Assembly: GCF_947260015.1 (NCBI RefSeq)
Contig: NZ_CAMYOM010000022.1
Coordinates: forward strand, 1-52,169
DNA length: 52,169 bases
Direction: 5' to 3'
From: an uncultured Eudoraea sp.
GTDB lineage: Bacteria; Bacteroidota; Bacteroidia; Flavobacteriales; Flavobacteriaceae
The position numbers and the translations under genes are program-made. Below are positions 9,193 to 20,028 of the stretch, piece after piece (position 1 is the first letter of the stretch; every line of letters starts with the position of its first letter). The notes under the pieces were generated by a model, which saw nothing but the letters and a program-made list of their open reading frames with translations, had not been told where the DNA came from and made no database searches.

Positions 9193-11727
9193 TTATGCTT
9201 TGGAGCCCTTCTTGGATTTTTTTATCTTAATAGTCAGTTCATCTTTCTTTTCATCCAAATCCATATAAATACTATCCCCTTCTTCCAGTTTTGAATTTAC
9301 AATTTCTTCCGCCAGGGCATCTTCAATATATTTCTGGATTGCTCTTTTTAAAGGTCGGGCACCGTATTGCTTATCAAAACCTTTATCTGCTATGTAATCT
9401 TTTGCTTTATCAGTTAAATTCAGTACGTATCCAATATCCTTTATTCTTTCATAAAGCTTATCTAATTCAATATCGATAATCTTATGAATATGTTTACGCT
9501 CCAATGGATTAAATACAACAACATCATCAATTCTGTTCAGAAACTCCGGTGCAAAAGCTTTTTTAAGCGCATTTTCAATCACACTCTTATGGTGATTATG
9601 CTCCTGCGATTTTTTTGCAGCTGTTCCGAAACCAACACCTTGTCCAAAGTCCTTAAGTTGGCGGGCACCAATATTCGATGTCATTATAATGATCGTATTT
9701 CTAAAATCAATTTTACGACCTAAACTATCTGTTAAAAAACCATCATCCAATACCTGAAGTAACATGTTAAAAACATCGGGATGTGCTTTTTCAATTTCAT
9801 CCAAAAGAATTACAGAATAAGGTTTGCGCCTAACTTTTTCAGTCAATTGCCCACCTTCCTCGTAACCGACATAACCAGGAGGGGCACCTACCAATCTGGA
9901 TATGGCAAATTTTTCCATATACTCACTCATATCAACGCGAATCAAGGCATCTTCAGAATCAAAAAGTTCCTGTGCTAATACCTTGGCTAATTGGGTTTTA
10001 CCAACCCCTGTCTGTCCGAGGAAAATGAATGAACCTATAGGTTTATTTGGATCTTTCAGACCAGCCCTGTTTCGTTGAATGGCTTTGGCGACTTTGGCAA
10101 CAGCTTCATCCTGTCCAACTACATTCCCTTTAATGAGATTTGGCAACTCAGCAAGTTTATTGCTTTCTGTCTGCGCTATTTTATTTACAGGGATTCCGCT
10201 CATCATAGACACCACATCAGCTACACTTTCTTCGCTAACGGTTTCGCGATGAAGTTTACTGTCTTCTTCCCACTTTTCCTGTGCAATAGACAGTTCCTTT
10301 TCCAGCCTTTTTTCATCATCCCTAAGCTTAGCGGCTTCCTCATAGCGCTGCTTCTTAACCACGCTATTCTTCAATTCACGCACATCTTCCAATTGATTTT
10401 CCAATTCAAGAATTTGTTTTGGAACATCCATGTTTATAATATGTACCCGCGAACCAGATTCGTCCAAAGCATCTATGGCCTTATCCGGTAAAAACCTGTC
10501 CGTCATATACCTGTTAGTCAGCTTGACACAGGCGATTATGGCTTCATCGGTATAATTTACATTGTGATGATCTTCGTATTTCCCTTTAATATTCATTAAT
10601 ATTTCTATGGTTTCCTCTACTGTGGTTGGCTCCACCATTACTTTTTGGAAACGTCTTTCCAGTGCACCGTCTTTTTCGATATACTGTCTGTATTCATCCA
10701 GTGTAGTTGCTCCAATACATTGAATTTCTCCCCTTGCCAAAGCCGGCTTAAACATATTTGAAGCATCCAAACTACCTGTTGCGCCTCCTGCTCCGACAAT
10801 AGTATGGATCTCATCTATAAACAGAATTACTTCATCATTCTTTTCCAACTCGTTCATAACGGCTTTCATCCGTTCTTCAAACTGTCCACGATATTTTGTA
10901 CCCGCAACCAGTGAAGCCAGATCCAAAGTAACTACTCTCTTATTATAAAGGATACGCGATACCTTCTTGTTAATAATTCTCAGTGCCAATCCTTCGGCAA
11001 TTGCACTTTTACCAACACCGGGTTCTCCTATGAGAAGTGGATTATTTTTCTTTCTTCTGCTTAGTATCTGAGAAACACGTTCAATTTCTTTCTCCCGTCC
11101 AACAACAGGATCTAATTTGTTATCTTCTGCGAGCCGGGTTAAATCTCTTCCAAAATTATCCAAAACAGGTGTTTTGGATTTTTTACTTCCTTTTTGACCG
11201 GAAGCTGTTCCAAAAGATCCTTCCTTACCTTCTGCAGGTTCATCGGAATCACTGGGAAAGGATTCTGACGTAGGAGTATCAATATAATCATCTTCACTGG
11301 TGATCATTGATTTAAACTGATCTTTCACTCCATCATAATCAAGTAATTTTGTAGTTGGATCGTTTTCGTTTCTTAGGATACACAATAATAAATGTGCAGT
11401 ATTTATTGAAGAGCTTTGAAATAATTTCGCTTCCAGGAAGGTGGTTTTTAATGCACGTTCTGCCTGTCTTGTTAGATGAAGGTTTTTTTTATCTTTTTGT
11501 GCACCTCCCGAATTTGGATTGGCCGGACTCAAAATTTCCACTTTGCGCCTTAAGTGATCCAGATCCACATCGAGTGCATCCAGAATACTAATTGCTTTTC
11601 CATTTCCATCGCGCAGCAATCCCAGCATTAAATGCTCGGTACCAATAAAATCATGGCCAAGTCTTAATGCTTCTTCCTTACTGTAAGCAATTACATCTTT
11701 TACTCTAGGTGAAAAATTATCATCCAT
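9193..11727 (-). CDS. clpC: AAA+ unfoldase ClpC of the ClpCP protease
   Basis: ClpC unfolds substrates and feeds them to ClpP in the cytosol. The order is: Clp N-domain double repeat (about residues 1-150, IGTEHLMLGLLRDGNG), linker, first AAA+ module with Walker A GEPGVGKSAIAEG and Walker B ILFIDEIHTIVG, a coiled-coil/UVR-like middle region (about 420-480, KQRYEEAAKLRDDEKRLEKE), then the second AAA+ module with GQTGVGKTQLAK and the C-terminal D2 domain. The GVGFG segment before the last domain matches the ClpP-docking loop. The length of 844 residues is normal. It is monocistronic, with its own terminator, and divergent from gyrA. Confidence 0.95.
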   Translation of the reverse strand: MDDNFSPRVKDVIAYSKEEALRLGHDFIGTEHLMLGLLRDGNGKAISILDALDVDLDHLRRKVEILSPANPNSGGAQKDKKNLHLTRQAERALKTTFLEAKLFQSSSINTAHLLLCILRNENDPTTKLLDYDGVKDQFKSMITSEDDYIDTPTSESFPSDSDEPAEGKEGSFGTASGQKGSKKSKTPVLDNFGRDLTRLAEDNKLDPVVGREKEIERVSQILSRRKKNNPLLIGEPGVGKSAIAEGLALRIINKKVSRILYNKRVVTLDLASLVAGTKYRGQFEERMKAVMNELEKNDEVILFIDEIHTIVGAGGATGSLDASNMFKPALARGEIQCIGATTLDEYRQYIEKDGALERRFQKVMVEPTTVEETIEILMNIKGKYEDHHNVNYTDEAIIACVKLTNRYMTDRFLPDKAIDALDESGSRVHIINMDVPKQILELENQLEDVRELKNSVVKKQRYEEAAKLRDDEKRLEKELSIAQEKWEEDSKLHRETVSEESVADVVSMMSGIPVNKIAQTESNKLAELPNLIKGNVVGQDEAVAKVAKAIQRNRAGLKDPNKPIGSFIFLGQTGVGKTQLAKVLAQELFDSEDALIRVDMSEYMEKFAISRLVGAPPGYVGYEEGGQLTEKVRRKPYSVILLDEIEKAHPDVFNMLLQVLDDGFLTDSLGRKIDFRNTIIIMTSNIGARQLKDFGQGVGFGTAAKKSQEHNHHKSVIENALKKAFAPEFLNRIDDVVVFNPLERKHIHKIIDIELDKLYERIKDIGYVLNLTDKAKDYIADKGFDKQYGARPLKRAIQKYIEDALAEEIVNSKLEEGDSIYMDLDEKKDELTIKIKKSKKGSKA

Positions 11728-11919
11728 AAAATTTTCTTATTCGGTAATAAAATTAGTAAATCTATTCTTAAGAACGACAAATACCGTACCTATATTCGAC
11801 AAACTTGGACTAAATGACGAAAAAAACCCGGATTTACAAAAAAATTAACATGCTAATTATTAACGAAATCGCTATCCGGTTGTGTTAATAAATTCTTTAA
11901 TAAACTGCTTTGAACTTGC

Positions 11920-11948
11920 TTTGTAAGCTATGATTTTGCGTATATTGG
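11920..11948 (+). promoter_or_regulatory. Candidate gyrA promoter
   Basis: TTTG, 17 bases, TATATTGG resembles the Bacteroidetes -33/-7 pair (TTG ... TAnnTTTG), with one mismatch in the -7 element and a shortish spacer. It lies 39 bases before the gyrA ATG in the 260-base divergent region shared with clpC. Confidence 0.3.
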
Positions 11949-11987
11949 CCTGATATTTTAATTACAATAAAGCAATAAGATTTTTAT

Positions 11988-14501
11988 ATGGCTGAAGGAG
12001 AAAAATTGATCCCTATCAACATTGAAGATGAAATGAAATCAGCCTACATTGACTACTCAATGTCGGTCATTGTGTCACGTGGTCTAAAGCCGGTTCACAG
12101 GAGAGTTTTATACGGAATGCACGACTTAGGCGTTCGGTCTTCAAGTTCCCACAAAAAATCTGCAAGGATTGTTGGGGAAGTATTAGGTAAATATCACCCT
12201 CATGGTGATACCTCTGTTTATGATAGTATGGTGAGGATGGCTCAGGAATGGAGTCTGAGATACATGTTAATTGACGGACAGGGTAATTTTGGATCTGTAG
12301 ACGGCGATAGTCCTGCTGCAATGAGATATACTGAGGCCCGCATGCGCAAGATTGCGGATGAGATGTTGGCAGATATTGATAAAGACACCGTGGATCATCA
12401 ACTTAATTTTGATGATTCACTTAAAGAACCAACAGTTCTTCCTACCAGGATACCAAATTTATTGATAAATGGAGCCTCGGGTATTGCAGTAGGAATGGCA
12501 ACTAATATGGCTCCACACAACCTTTCAGAGGTGGTAGATGGAACCATCGCTTATATTGAGAATAATGATATAGAGATTGATGAGTTAATAACACATATTA
12601 AAGCTCCCGACTTTCCTACCGGAGGAATCATATATGGTTACGATGGTGTAAAAGAAGCTTTTCATACTGGTCGTGGCAGGGTTGTTATGAGAGCTAAGGC
12701 CACTTTTGAAGAAGTTCAGGGAAGGGAATGTATCATTGTTACGGAGATTCCGTATCAGGTCAATAAGGCAGACATGATTAAAAAAACTGCCGATTTGGTT
12801 AATGATAAAAAGATAGAAGGTATATCATCTATTAGGGATGAGTCTGATAGAAAGGGGATGCGCATTGTATATATCCTTAAAAGGGATGCCATTCCAAATA
12901 TTGTCCTTAATACATTATACAAATATTCGGCACTTCAGTCGTCCTTCAGCGTAAATAATATTGCTCTGGTAAAGGGAAGGCCAAAAATGCTTAATGTAAA
13001 AGAGATCATTCATTATTTTGTTGAGCACCGTCATGAAGTGGTTGTAAGACGTACCACTTTTGATTTGAAAAAAGCTGAAGACAGGGCTCATATATTGGAA
13101 GGACTTATTATTGCCTCCGATAATATTGATGAAGTTATCGCTATCATTAGAGCGTCTTCAAATGCAGAAGATGCCAGAGATAACCTCATTAAAAGATTTA
13201 AATTATCTGAAGTTCAGGCCAAGGCGATTGTAGAGATGCGTCTGAGACAGCTTACAGGTCTTGAACAAGATAAATTGCGATCTGAATACGATGAGATTAT
13301 TAAGACAATTGCCGACTTAAAGGACATTCTTGCTAATAAAGATCGCAGAATGCAGATCATAAAGGATGAACTTCTTGATGTAAAAGAACGCTATGGGGAT
13401 GCAAGAAGGTCAGAAATAAACTTTGCCGGGGGCGACCTGAGTATAGAGGATATGATACCTGACGAACAGGTAGTAATTACAATTTCGCATGCAGGTTACA
13501 TAAAAAGGACTCCGTTAAGTGAATATAAAACACAGAACAGGGGAGGAGTAGGGCAAAAAGCCTCATCCACAAGGACTGAGGATTTCCTGGAGCATCTTTT
13601 TGTTGGTACAAACCATCAATACATGCTGTTCTTTACTCAAAAGGGAAAGTGTTTCTGGATGCGGGTTTATGAAATTCCCGAAGGTAGCCGAACATCAAAA
13701 GGCAGGGCCATACAAAACCTGATAAATATTGAACAGGATGATAAGGTTAAAGCATTCATTTGTACCAGGGATTTAAAAGATGAAGAATATGTGAATGGCC
13801 ATTATGTAATTATGGCTACCAAAAAAGGTACAGTTAAAAAAACCTCATTGGAACAGTATTCCAGGCCACGCCAAAATGGTATTATTGCTATTAGTATAAG
13901 AGAGGATGATGAATTATTAGAAGCCAAACTAACCACTGGTACAAGTCAGATTTTACTTGGGCTTAAATCCGGTAAGGCTATCAGGTTTGAAGAAAGCAAG
14001 ACCAGACCTATGGGCCGTAATGCTTCTGGTGTCCGTGGCATAAGATTGGCCGATGAAAAAGATGAGGTAATAGGCATGTTGTCTGTAAATAATTTTGATG
14101 ACGAAATATTGGTAGTCTCGGAGAATGGATTTGGTAAAAGATCGAGCATCGATGATTACAGAATTACCAATAGAGGAGGTAAAGGTGTGAAGACCATCTC
14201 CATAACCGATAAAACCGGCGGTCTGGTGGCTATTAAAAATGTTTCTGATTCTGATGACTTAATGATTATAAATAAATCTGGTATAGCTATTAGGATGAGT
14301 GTTGATGACCTGCGGACTATGGGCAGGGCCACTCAAGGTGTAAAATTGATCAACCTGAAAGACACCGACTCCATAGCAGCCGTAGCCAAAGTAATGAAGG
14401 ATGAAGATAGTCTGGAGGAGGTTGATATAATGGATATTGAGGTAAAAACAGAGGATGGCACGGCTCTTGATACTGATGATCCGGAAACCGATAAGGATTA
14501 A
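11988..14501 (+). CDS. gyrA: DNA gyrase subunit A
   Basis: This is the breakage-reunion subunit that introduces negative supercoils together with GyrB. The catalytic tyrosine is Y114 in [10 protein letters not shown], and the quinolone-resistance region is [11 protein letters not shown], with Thr where E. coli has Ser83. The C-terminal beta-pinwheel carries [11 protein letters not shown], a GyrA-box-like motif, which favours gyrase over topoisomerase IV. The 837 residues end in an acidic tail. The TPR gene follows 33 bases downstream and may be cotranscribed. Confidence 0.95.
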   Translation: MAEGEKLIPINIEDEMKSAYIDYSMSVIVSRGLKPVHRRVLYGMHDLGVRSSSSHKKSARIVGEVLGKYHPHGDTSVYDSMVRMAQEWSLRYMLIDGQGNFGSVDGDSPAAMRYTEARMRKIADEMLADIDKDTVDHQLNFDDSLKEPTVLPTRIPNLLINGASGIAVGMATNMAPHNLSEVVDGTIAYIENNDIEIDELITHIKAPDFPTGGIIYGYDGVKEAFHTGRGRVVMRAKATFEEVQGRECIIVTEIPYQVNKADMIKKTADLVNDKKIEGISSIRDESDRKGMRIVYILKRDAIPNIVLNTLYKYSALQSSFSVNNIALVKGRPKMLNVKEIIHYFVEHRHEVVVRRTTFDLKKAEDRAHILEGLIIASDNIDEVIAIIRASSNAEDARDNLIKRFKLSEVQAKAIVEMRLRQLTGLEQDKLRSEYDEIIKTIADLKDILANKDRRMQIIKDELLDVKERYGDARRSEINFAGGDLSIEDMIPDEQVVITISHAGYIKRTPLSEYKTQNRGGVGQKASSTRTEDFLEHLFVGTNHQYMLFFTQKGKCFWMRVYEIPEGSRTSKGRAIQNLINIEQDDKVKAFICTRDLKDEEYVNGHYVIMATKKGTVKKTSLEQYSRPRQNGIIAISIREDDELLEAKLTTGTSQILLGLKSGKAIRFEESKTRPMGRNASGVRGIRLADEKDEVIGMLSVNNFDDEILVVSENGFGKRSSIDDYRITNRGGKGVKTISITDKTGGLVAIKNVSDSDDLMIINKSGIAIRMSVDDLRTMGRATQGVKLINLKDTDSIAAVAKVMKDEDSLEEVDIMDIEVKTEDGTALDTDDPETDKD

Positions 14502-14534
14502 TAAATAAACACTAATAATTAATACAATTTTAAA

Positions 14535-15791
14535 ATGAAGACGAAACTTTTAATTATAGCAGCTATGTGCTATGCACTAGCCGGATTTTCACAGAAAACA
14601 GAAATGAAATCGGCTGAAAAAGCCTTAAAATCAGGTGATGCAGCCAGTGCGCAGGCAACATTAGACGGAATTCAGGGAATGATCAGCGGGGCTGATGAAA
14701 AAACCCAGGCAAACTATTATTTTCTTAGAGGAAAAACCTACGCTGATCTTGGCAAAAAAGGTAATAATGAGGCTTATAATGAAGCAATTACATCTTTTAA
14801 GAAGGTCTTAAGCCTTGAAGGTGACAAAGGAAAACATGCCGCTGAAACAAATCAGCAACTGACATCAATAACAGCCGATTTGGTTAATTCTGCTGTGGAG
14901 GATAACACCAATAAAGATTTCAAAGGAGCCTCTGAAAAGCTCTATTTAAGTTATACACTAAGCCCAAAAGACACTATTTATTTGTATTATGCTGCAAGTA
15001 GTGCCGTAAGTGGGGGTGATTACGAAGAAGCTCTTGGTTATTATGAGGAATTGCGAAAAATCGATTATGATGGCAGTGGTATGGTTTATAAAGCTACCAA
15101 TGTTGAATCGGGCGAGGTTGAAGAAATGGAAAAGACACAAAGAGATTTGATGGTTAAATCAGGAACATATAACAGTCCTAAAGATGAAAAAACACCTTCA
15201 AAGAAATCCGAAATAGTTAAAAATATGGCTTTGATTTATTCTCAATTAGGTGACGACGATAAAGCACTTGCTGCTTTTTCTGATGCAAGAGCAAACAACC
15301 CTGACGATGTAAACCTGGTCTTGAATCAAGCTAACTTATATTACAAATTGGGTGATAAGGATAAGTTTAAAGAACTTATGGCAGAAGCGGCTAAAATGGC
15401 ACCGGATAATGCGGATTTGCAATATAATATAGGTGTAATTAATATGGAACAGGGGAATATTGAAGCGGCCAGGGAAGCATATAGTAGGGCATTGGAGATA
15501 GATCCGAATTATGTAAATGCTCAGTTGAATCTCTCTACGACCTATGTAGATCAGGGAAATGGTTTAATAGATGAAATGAATACTTTAGGAAATTCTAAGG
15601 CAGATATAGCACGTTATGAGGAATTAAAAAGTGAAAAGGATGCCATGTTCAGAACAGCGGCCATAATCCTGGAACAATCTCTGAAAGTAAATCCTGACAA
15701 TCAAAGCGTAATGACACAATTAAAGAATATTTATGGCGCTTTGGGAGATACTGAAAGTTTTATGAGAATGAAGAAATTACTTGGAGAATAA
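14535..15791 (+). CDS. Secreted or periplasmic tetratricopeptide repeat protein
   Basis: The 418-residue protein starts with a signal peptide (MKTKLLIIAAMCYALAGFSQ). A helical TPR array follows, with clear repeats such as ALIYSQLGDDDKALAAFSDA, the PDNADLQYNIGVINMEQGN segment and the ALEIDPNYVNAQLNLS segment. Such proteins scaffold interactions in the envelope; no enzymatic motif is present. It sits directly after gyrA and ends in a strong bidirectional terminator, so it is probably the last gene of a gyrA unit. The partner is unknown. Confidence 0.8.
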   Translation: MKTKLLIIAAMCYALAGFSQKTEMKSAEKALKSGDAASAQATLDGIQGMISGADEKTQANYYFLRGKTYADLGKKGNNEAYNEAITSFKKVLSLEGDKGKHAAETNQQLTSITADLVNSAVEDNTNKDFKGASEKLYLSYTLSPKDTIYLYYAASSAVSGGDYEEALGYYEELRKIDYDGSGMVYKATNVESGEVEEMEKTQRDLMVKSGTYNSPKDEKTPSKKSEIVKNMALIYSQLGDDDKALAAFSDARANNPDDVNLVLNQANLYYKLGDKDKFKELMAEAAKMAPDNADLQYNIGVINMEQGNIEAAREAYSRALEIDPNYVNAQLNLSTTYVDQGNGLIDEMNTLGNSKADIARYEELKSEKDAMFRTAAIILEQSLKVNPDNQSVMTQLKNIYGALGDTESFMRMKKLLGE

Positions 15792-15810
15792 TTTAGTTTA
15801 TATTTCCAAT

Positions 15811-15845
15811 AAAAAACCCTGGCAATCAATTTGTCAGGGTTTTTT
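15811..15845. terminator. Bidirectional intrinsic terminator
   Basis: AAAAAACCCTG (15811-15821) pairs perfectly with CAGGGTTTTTT (15835-15845), giving a stem with A and T tracts on both sides. It serves the TPR gene on the plus strand and the NlpC/P60-like gene on the minus strand, whose stop codon overlaps its edge. Confidence 0.9.
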
Positions 15846-16596
15846 ATAAAATCTTTTTTATAACCCTTAATTTATGGGTATATTTTCTCTGTTCTGTATT
15901 GAAGATACCAGTGTGGTCCAATCTGTCAATTCTTACTTTACCATGTACATGGATGATAAAATTATCCTTCATAATAATACCTACATGATTTATATTACCT
16001 TCATTATTATCAAAAAAAGCAAGGTCTCCAGGTTCACTTTCTTCAATAAAACTAAGGGCTTCACCCTGAGTAGCTTGTTCTTCTTCGCGCCTTAATAATG
16101 TATAGCCATTTATCTTGTATACCATTTGTGTAAAGCCCGAAGCATCTATTCCAAAAGGCGATTTTCCTCCCCATAAATAGGGTGCATTTAAATAGTAAAG
16201 TGCAGTAACAATCAAATTGGATTTTCCCTTCTTGCCATTTATTGAGGCCCCGTCAAATTGATGTGAAAGTAAATATACACTCTTAACAGAGGAGCCAAGC
16301 ACTATAGGAATCATTGCCTTCTTCTCATCATTAACATAAGATAACAGATCTGATGAAAATTTATTTTCACCTGAATTTTTCAGGGATTGGTAATCGGATT
16401 TTTCAATAGTAACAAATTGATTGTTGCGAATCCATCCTTCAGTGCCATCATAGGCATCGCGAATTTTACTCCAAAACTTTCTTTTTTCCAGAATTTTAAA
16501 ATGATCACCATAAAGCAGTTGGGTCACCATTTCACTGGAATCTTCTGCAAGAATTCTAATTGATACAATATTAAGGTGACAAATACCGTGATGCAT
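15844..16596 (-). CDS. SH3-NlpC/P60 family protein with Ala in place of the catalytic Cys
   Basis: The N-terminal SH3-like domain (about residues 1-70; YGDHFKILEKRKFWSKIR, GTEGWIRNNQ) precedes an NlpC/P60 domain (about 125-250; YLWGGKSPFGID, GDLAFFDNN, NHVGIIM, HVHG). These domains normally cleave peptidoglycan stem peptides with a Cys-His pair. The cysteine position, normally in D-C-S-G-F, reads GIDASGF, and residue 152 is coded GCT, so it is Ala. The histidine motif NHVGI is intact. There is no obvious signal peptide. It may be a cell-wall-binding pseudoenzyme or regulator. The thiolase gene lies 21 bases upstream on the same strand. Confidence 0.8.
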   Translation of the reverse strand: MHHGICHLNIVSIRILAEDSSEMVTQLLYGDHFKILEKRKFWSKIRDAYDGTEGWIRNNQFVTIEKSDYQSLKNSGENKFSSDLLSYVNDEKKAMIPIVLGSSVKSVYLLSHQFDGASINGKKGKSNLIVTALYYLNAPYLWGGKSPFGIDASGFTQMVYKINGYTLLRREEEQATQGEALSFIEESEPGDLAFFDNNEGNINHVGIIMKDNFIIHVHGKVRIDRLDHTGIFNTEQRKYTHKLRVIKKIL

Positions 16597-16617
16597 AGGC
16601 TACTGTTGCAGCGAAAA

Positions 16618-17793
16618 TTAATTTCTTTCCAAAATAATAGCCGAAGCACCACCACCACCATTGCAGATAGCCGCAGCTCCTATTTTGCCATCATTTTGTT
16701 TTAAAACACTTAATAAGGTAATAATTATCCGGGCCCCGGAGCATCCTAAGGGATGTCCAAGGGAGACTGCGCCACCATTCACATTTACTTTGCCGTCATC
16801 AAGTTTTAATAGCTTCATATTAGCCAGACCTACAACCGCAAATGCCTCATTAAACTCAAAATAATCAACATCGTCTAAGGAAATTCCCGCTTTGGCAATA
16901 GCTATCGGAAGTGCTTTGGCCGGTGCAGTCGTAAACCACTTTGGTTCCTGAGCTGCATCTGCATAACTTTTTATAGTCGCTATGGGCTTTAAACCCATTT
17001 CTTTGGCCTTTTCAGCACTCATTAATACCATGGCTGCAGCGCCATCGTTAATAGTTGATGCATTAGCAGCGGTAACCGAGCCATCTTTAGTGAAGGCAGG
17101 ACGTAATGCTGGTATCTTATCTAATTTTACATTCTTATATTCTTCATCTTCGCTAACGATAATTGGTTCACCCCTTCGCTGAGGTACTTCAACCGGAACA
17201 ACTTCATCTGTAAATTTTCCCGATTTCCAGGCCTCGGCAGATCGTTTATAGGATTGTATAGCAAAGTTATCCTGATCCTCCCTGCTGAAATCGTGTTCAA
17301 CTGCACAGGCATCTGCACACACTCCCATGGCATTCTGGTCATAAACGTCAACCAAACCATCTTTTTGCATGCCATCTACCAGTGTTGAGGGCCCAAATTT
17401 CTGACCCGTTCTCATATGAACATAATGTGGAATCAGGCTCATATTCTCCATCCCTCCGGCAATAACCACAGAGGTGTCTCCCAGCGCAATAGATTGTGCT
17501 GCCTGCATTACGGCTTTCATTCCCGATGCACAGACTTTATTTATAGTAGTACAAGGAACAGTGTCAGGGATGCCGGCAAATATAGCGGCCTGTCTTGCTG
17601 GAGCCTGTCCGGTTCCCGCCTGTACAACATTACCCATGAGTACTTCATCAACCTCATTAGGGCTCAGATTTATTTTATCCAGGGCACCTTTTATGGCTAT
17701 AGCCCCTAACTTTGGAGCCGGAATAGTAGATAAAGAACCCATAAAACTTCCAATAGGTGTTCTGGCTACAGATACGATAACAACCTCTTTCAT
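16618..17793 (-). CDS. atoB: Acetyl-CoA C-acetyltransferase (thiolase)
   Basis: This biosynthetic or degradative thiolase joins two acetyl-CoA to acetoacetyl-CoA or does the reverse. The nucleophile is C88 in NKVCASGMKAV. The second half has GGAVSLGHPLGCSGAR with the catalytic His and CNGGGGAS with the second Cys. Its length of 391 residues is standard. It is followed closely by the NlpC/P60-like gene on the same strand and diverges from the PgpH gene. No other beta-oxidation genes are near. Confidence 0.9.
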   Translation of the reverse strand: MKEVVIVSVARTPIGSFMGSLSTIPAPKLGAIAIKGALDKINLSPNEVDEVLMGNVVQAGTGQAPARQAAIFAGIPDTVPCTTINKVCASGMKAVMQAAQSIALGDTSVVIAGGMENMSLIPHYVHMRTGQKFGPSTLVDGMQKDGLVDVYDQNAMGVCADACAVEHDFSREDQDNFAIQSYKRSAEAWKSGKFTDEVVPVEVPQRRGEPIIVSEDEEYKNVKLDKIPALRPAFTKDGSVTAANASTINDGAAAMVLMSAEKAKEMGLKPIATIKSYADAAQEPKWFTTAPAKALPIAIAKAGISLDDVDYFEFNEAFAVVGLANMKLLKLDDGKVNVNGGAVSLGHPLGCSGARIIITLLSVLKQNDGKIGAAAICNGGGGASAIILERN

Positions 17794-17912
17794 ATGAAAA
17801 ATCTATTAATTACGCGAAATTAATAAATTAAAGTGCAATGCATTGTGTTTAGTCTCTAAAAGGCAAGCGATGATGCTATTATTTTCTATTTTTGAAGAAG
17901 ATACTTTCTGCA

Positions 17913-19961
17913 ATGGGCAAAACCTTAGACGGCGTTTATAAAAACCAATCACTTATCTACAAATACATTCTCTATGTTATAACCATAGCCTGTATTGTAT
18001 TTTTCTTTCCCAGAGGAGGTAAGTTCAAATATGAATTTCAAAAAGGAAAACCATGGCAGTATGAAAACCTTTACGCCCCCTTCGACTTTTCCATTAAGAA
18101 AACAGCCGAGGAAATTACCGAAGAAAGAAATGCGATTGAAAGTGATCAGGTAGAATATTATAGTTATGACTTAATAGTGGCTACGGAAGCCTACCAGGTT
18201 TTTGCAGATAAATTTCCGCTTGTTTTTAGTGCTGAAAAATTTAGTAACAGATCAAGGCGTATTTTAGAAGAAGTGGGGAAAGAGTTTCTTGATAAAGTAT
18301 ATACTTACGGAATTGTACAAAATGTTGATGACCATATTACCAAAAACAGCCTGTACCTTTTAAAAGATAACGAAGCAAGGCTCCTGCAATCTGATGTCCT
18401 TTACAGAATGGGAACTTTGGATGACTCAATTTCCAGGATGCTAATAGACAAGAGGCTTGGAAGTTATGACTCTGACTTCAAAACACTTTTTTTCGATGTA
18501 TTACAGCCCAATGTTTCTTATGACGAAGAACTTACCAGAAGGGAGCTGGAGGAAGCTATTTCTGAAATCTCTCTAACAAGGGGTAATGTAGATGAAGGTA
18601 AACTTATTATTGCAAGGGGAGAGGTAGTAGAGGCTGAGAATTTGAAAATACTGGAGTCCTTAAAAGCGGAATATGAATCGGAACTATGGACTGAAAACAA
18701 CTACTATTTTATCCTCTTCGGGTATACTATACTAGTTGCACTCGTGCTTATGATGCTGTTTTTGTTTCTCAAAAAATACAGGCCTGAAGTTTTTAGGAAT
18801 AACGTAAAAGTGACCTTTATTTTCTTTAATATTTTACTCATGGTATTTATAACCACCCTCGTGGTAAAATACAATGAGGCTTATGTTTTTGTAGTACCGC
18901 TGTGTATAATGCCCTTAATTCTGAAAACCTTTTTTGATGCCCGCCTGGGACTTTTTGTACATGTACTAACCGTACTTATTTTAGGTTTTGTTGTTCCCAA
19001 CAGCTTTGAATATATATTTCTACAGATCATTGCCGGGATCGTCACCATTCTAACGGTATCTGAACTCTATAAACGGGCAAATTTGTTTATTTCTGTTGGG
19101 CAAATAACCCTTATATACATTATTGGTTATTTTGCTTTTCATATTATTCATGAGGGCAACCTGGACAATGTGAACTGGTATACATTTGGCTTTTTCGTTT
19201 TAAATGGTATGTTGACTCTTTTTGCACAACCACTTATCTATATCTATGAAAAAATGTTTGGCATGGTCTCAGATGTTTCTTTGCTGGAATTGTCCGATAC
19301 GAATTCTAAATTACTGAAGGAGCTCTCAAATAAGGCGCCGGGGACCTTTCATCATTCTCTGCAGGTTGCGAATCTTGCCGAAGCTTCGGCAAATGAAATT
19401 GGCGCAAATGCCATGCTCGTTAGGGTAGGGGCCTTATACCACGATATTGGTAAAATGAACAATCCCACCTATTTTACGGAAAACCAGGTAACCAGTATTA
19501 ACCCGCACGATGATCTGGATCCTAAGGAAAGCGCCAGAATAATCATCAATCATGTAATTGAAGGAATAGAACTTGCCCGAAAGTACAATTTACCGGACCG
19601 GGTAATAGATTTTATTAGAACGCATCATGGAACCAGCTTTGTCTATTACTTCTATAAAAAACAAGAGGAATTGGATCAACCATTCAAGGAATCAGATTTC
19701 AGGTACCCGGGCCCCATCCCATTTTCTAAAGAGACTGCGATTTTAATGATGGCAGATTCAGTAGAGGCAGCCTCTAAAAGTTTAAATAACCCTACATATC
19801 AGATTATAGACCAATTTGTGGAGAAGATCATAAGCGGACAAATGAATGGGAATCAATTTTTAAATGCCAATATTACATTTAAAGAGATTCAAATGATAAA
19901 GAAGGTACTTAAGCAAAAATTGACTAATATCTATCATCTTAGAGTAGAGTATCCTGAATAG
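17913..19961 (+). CDS. pgpH: 7TM-HD domain phosphodiesterase (PgpH-type, probable c-di-AMP hydrolase)
   Basis: The protein has an N-terminal membrane anchor (about residues 18-33), an extracytoplasmic 7TMR-HDED domain, seven membrane segments (about 265-440) and a cytosolic HD domain with HHSLQVANLAEASA, the ALYHDIGKM metal motif and RTHHG. The family member PgpH hydrolyses c-di-AMP in Firmicutes; transfer of that activity to this protein is inference. I chose ATG 17913 because it gives the usual short tail before the first membrane helix. An in-frame TTG at 17892 would add seven residues and remains possible. It stands alone, divergent from the thiolase. Confidence 0.85.
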   Translation: MGKTLDGVYKNQSLIYKYILYVITIACIVFFFPRGGKFKYEFQKGKPWQYENLYAPFDFSIKKTAEEITEERNAIESDQVEYYSYDLIVATEAYQVFADKFPLVFSAEKFSNRSRRILEEVGKEFLDKVYTYGIVQNVDDHITKNSLYLLKDNEARLLQSDVLYRMGTLDDSISRMLIDKRLGSYDSDFKTLFFDVLQPNVSYDEELTRRELEEAISEISLTRGNVDEGKLIIARGEVVEAENLKILESLKAEYESELWTENNYYFILFGYTILVALVLMMLFLFLKKYRPEVFRNNVKVTFIFFNILLMVFITTLVVKYNEAYVFVVPLCIMPLILKTFFDARLGLFVHVLTVLILGFVVPNSFEYIFLQIIAGIVTILTVSELYKRANLFISVGQITLIYIIGYFAFHIIHEGNLDNVNWYTFGFFVLNGMLTLFAQPLIYIYEKMFGMVSDVSLLELSDTNSKLLKELSNKAPGTFHHSLQVANLAEASANEIGANAMLVRVGALYHDIGKMNNPTYFTENQVTSINPHDDLDPKESARIIINHVIEGIELARKYNLPDRVIDFIRTHHGTSFVYYFYKKQEELDQPFKESDFRYPGPIPFSKETAILMMADSVEAASKSLNNPTYQIIDQFVEKIISGQMNGNQFLNANITFKEIQMIKKVLKQKLTNIYHLRVEYPE

Positions 19962-20028
19962 CCAGGGGAATATTTCAAATACTTCAGTTTAAGGGATCTT
20001 GTTGCTATTTCTTCTCGGTACTATTCTC

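Noticed and set aside
17416-17797. Two plus-strand frames opposite the thiolase
   Set aside because: They are antisense shadows of a well-conserved gene.
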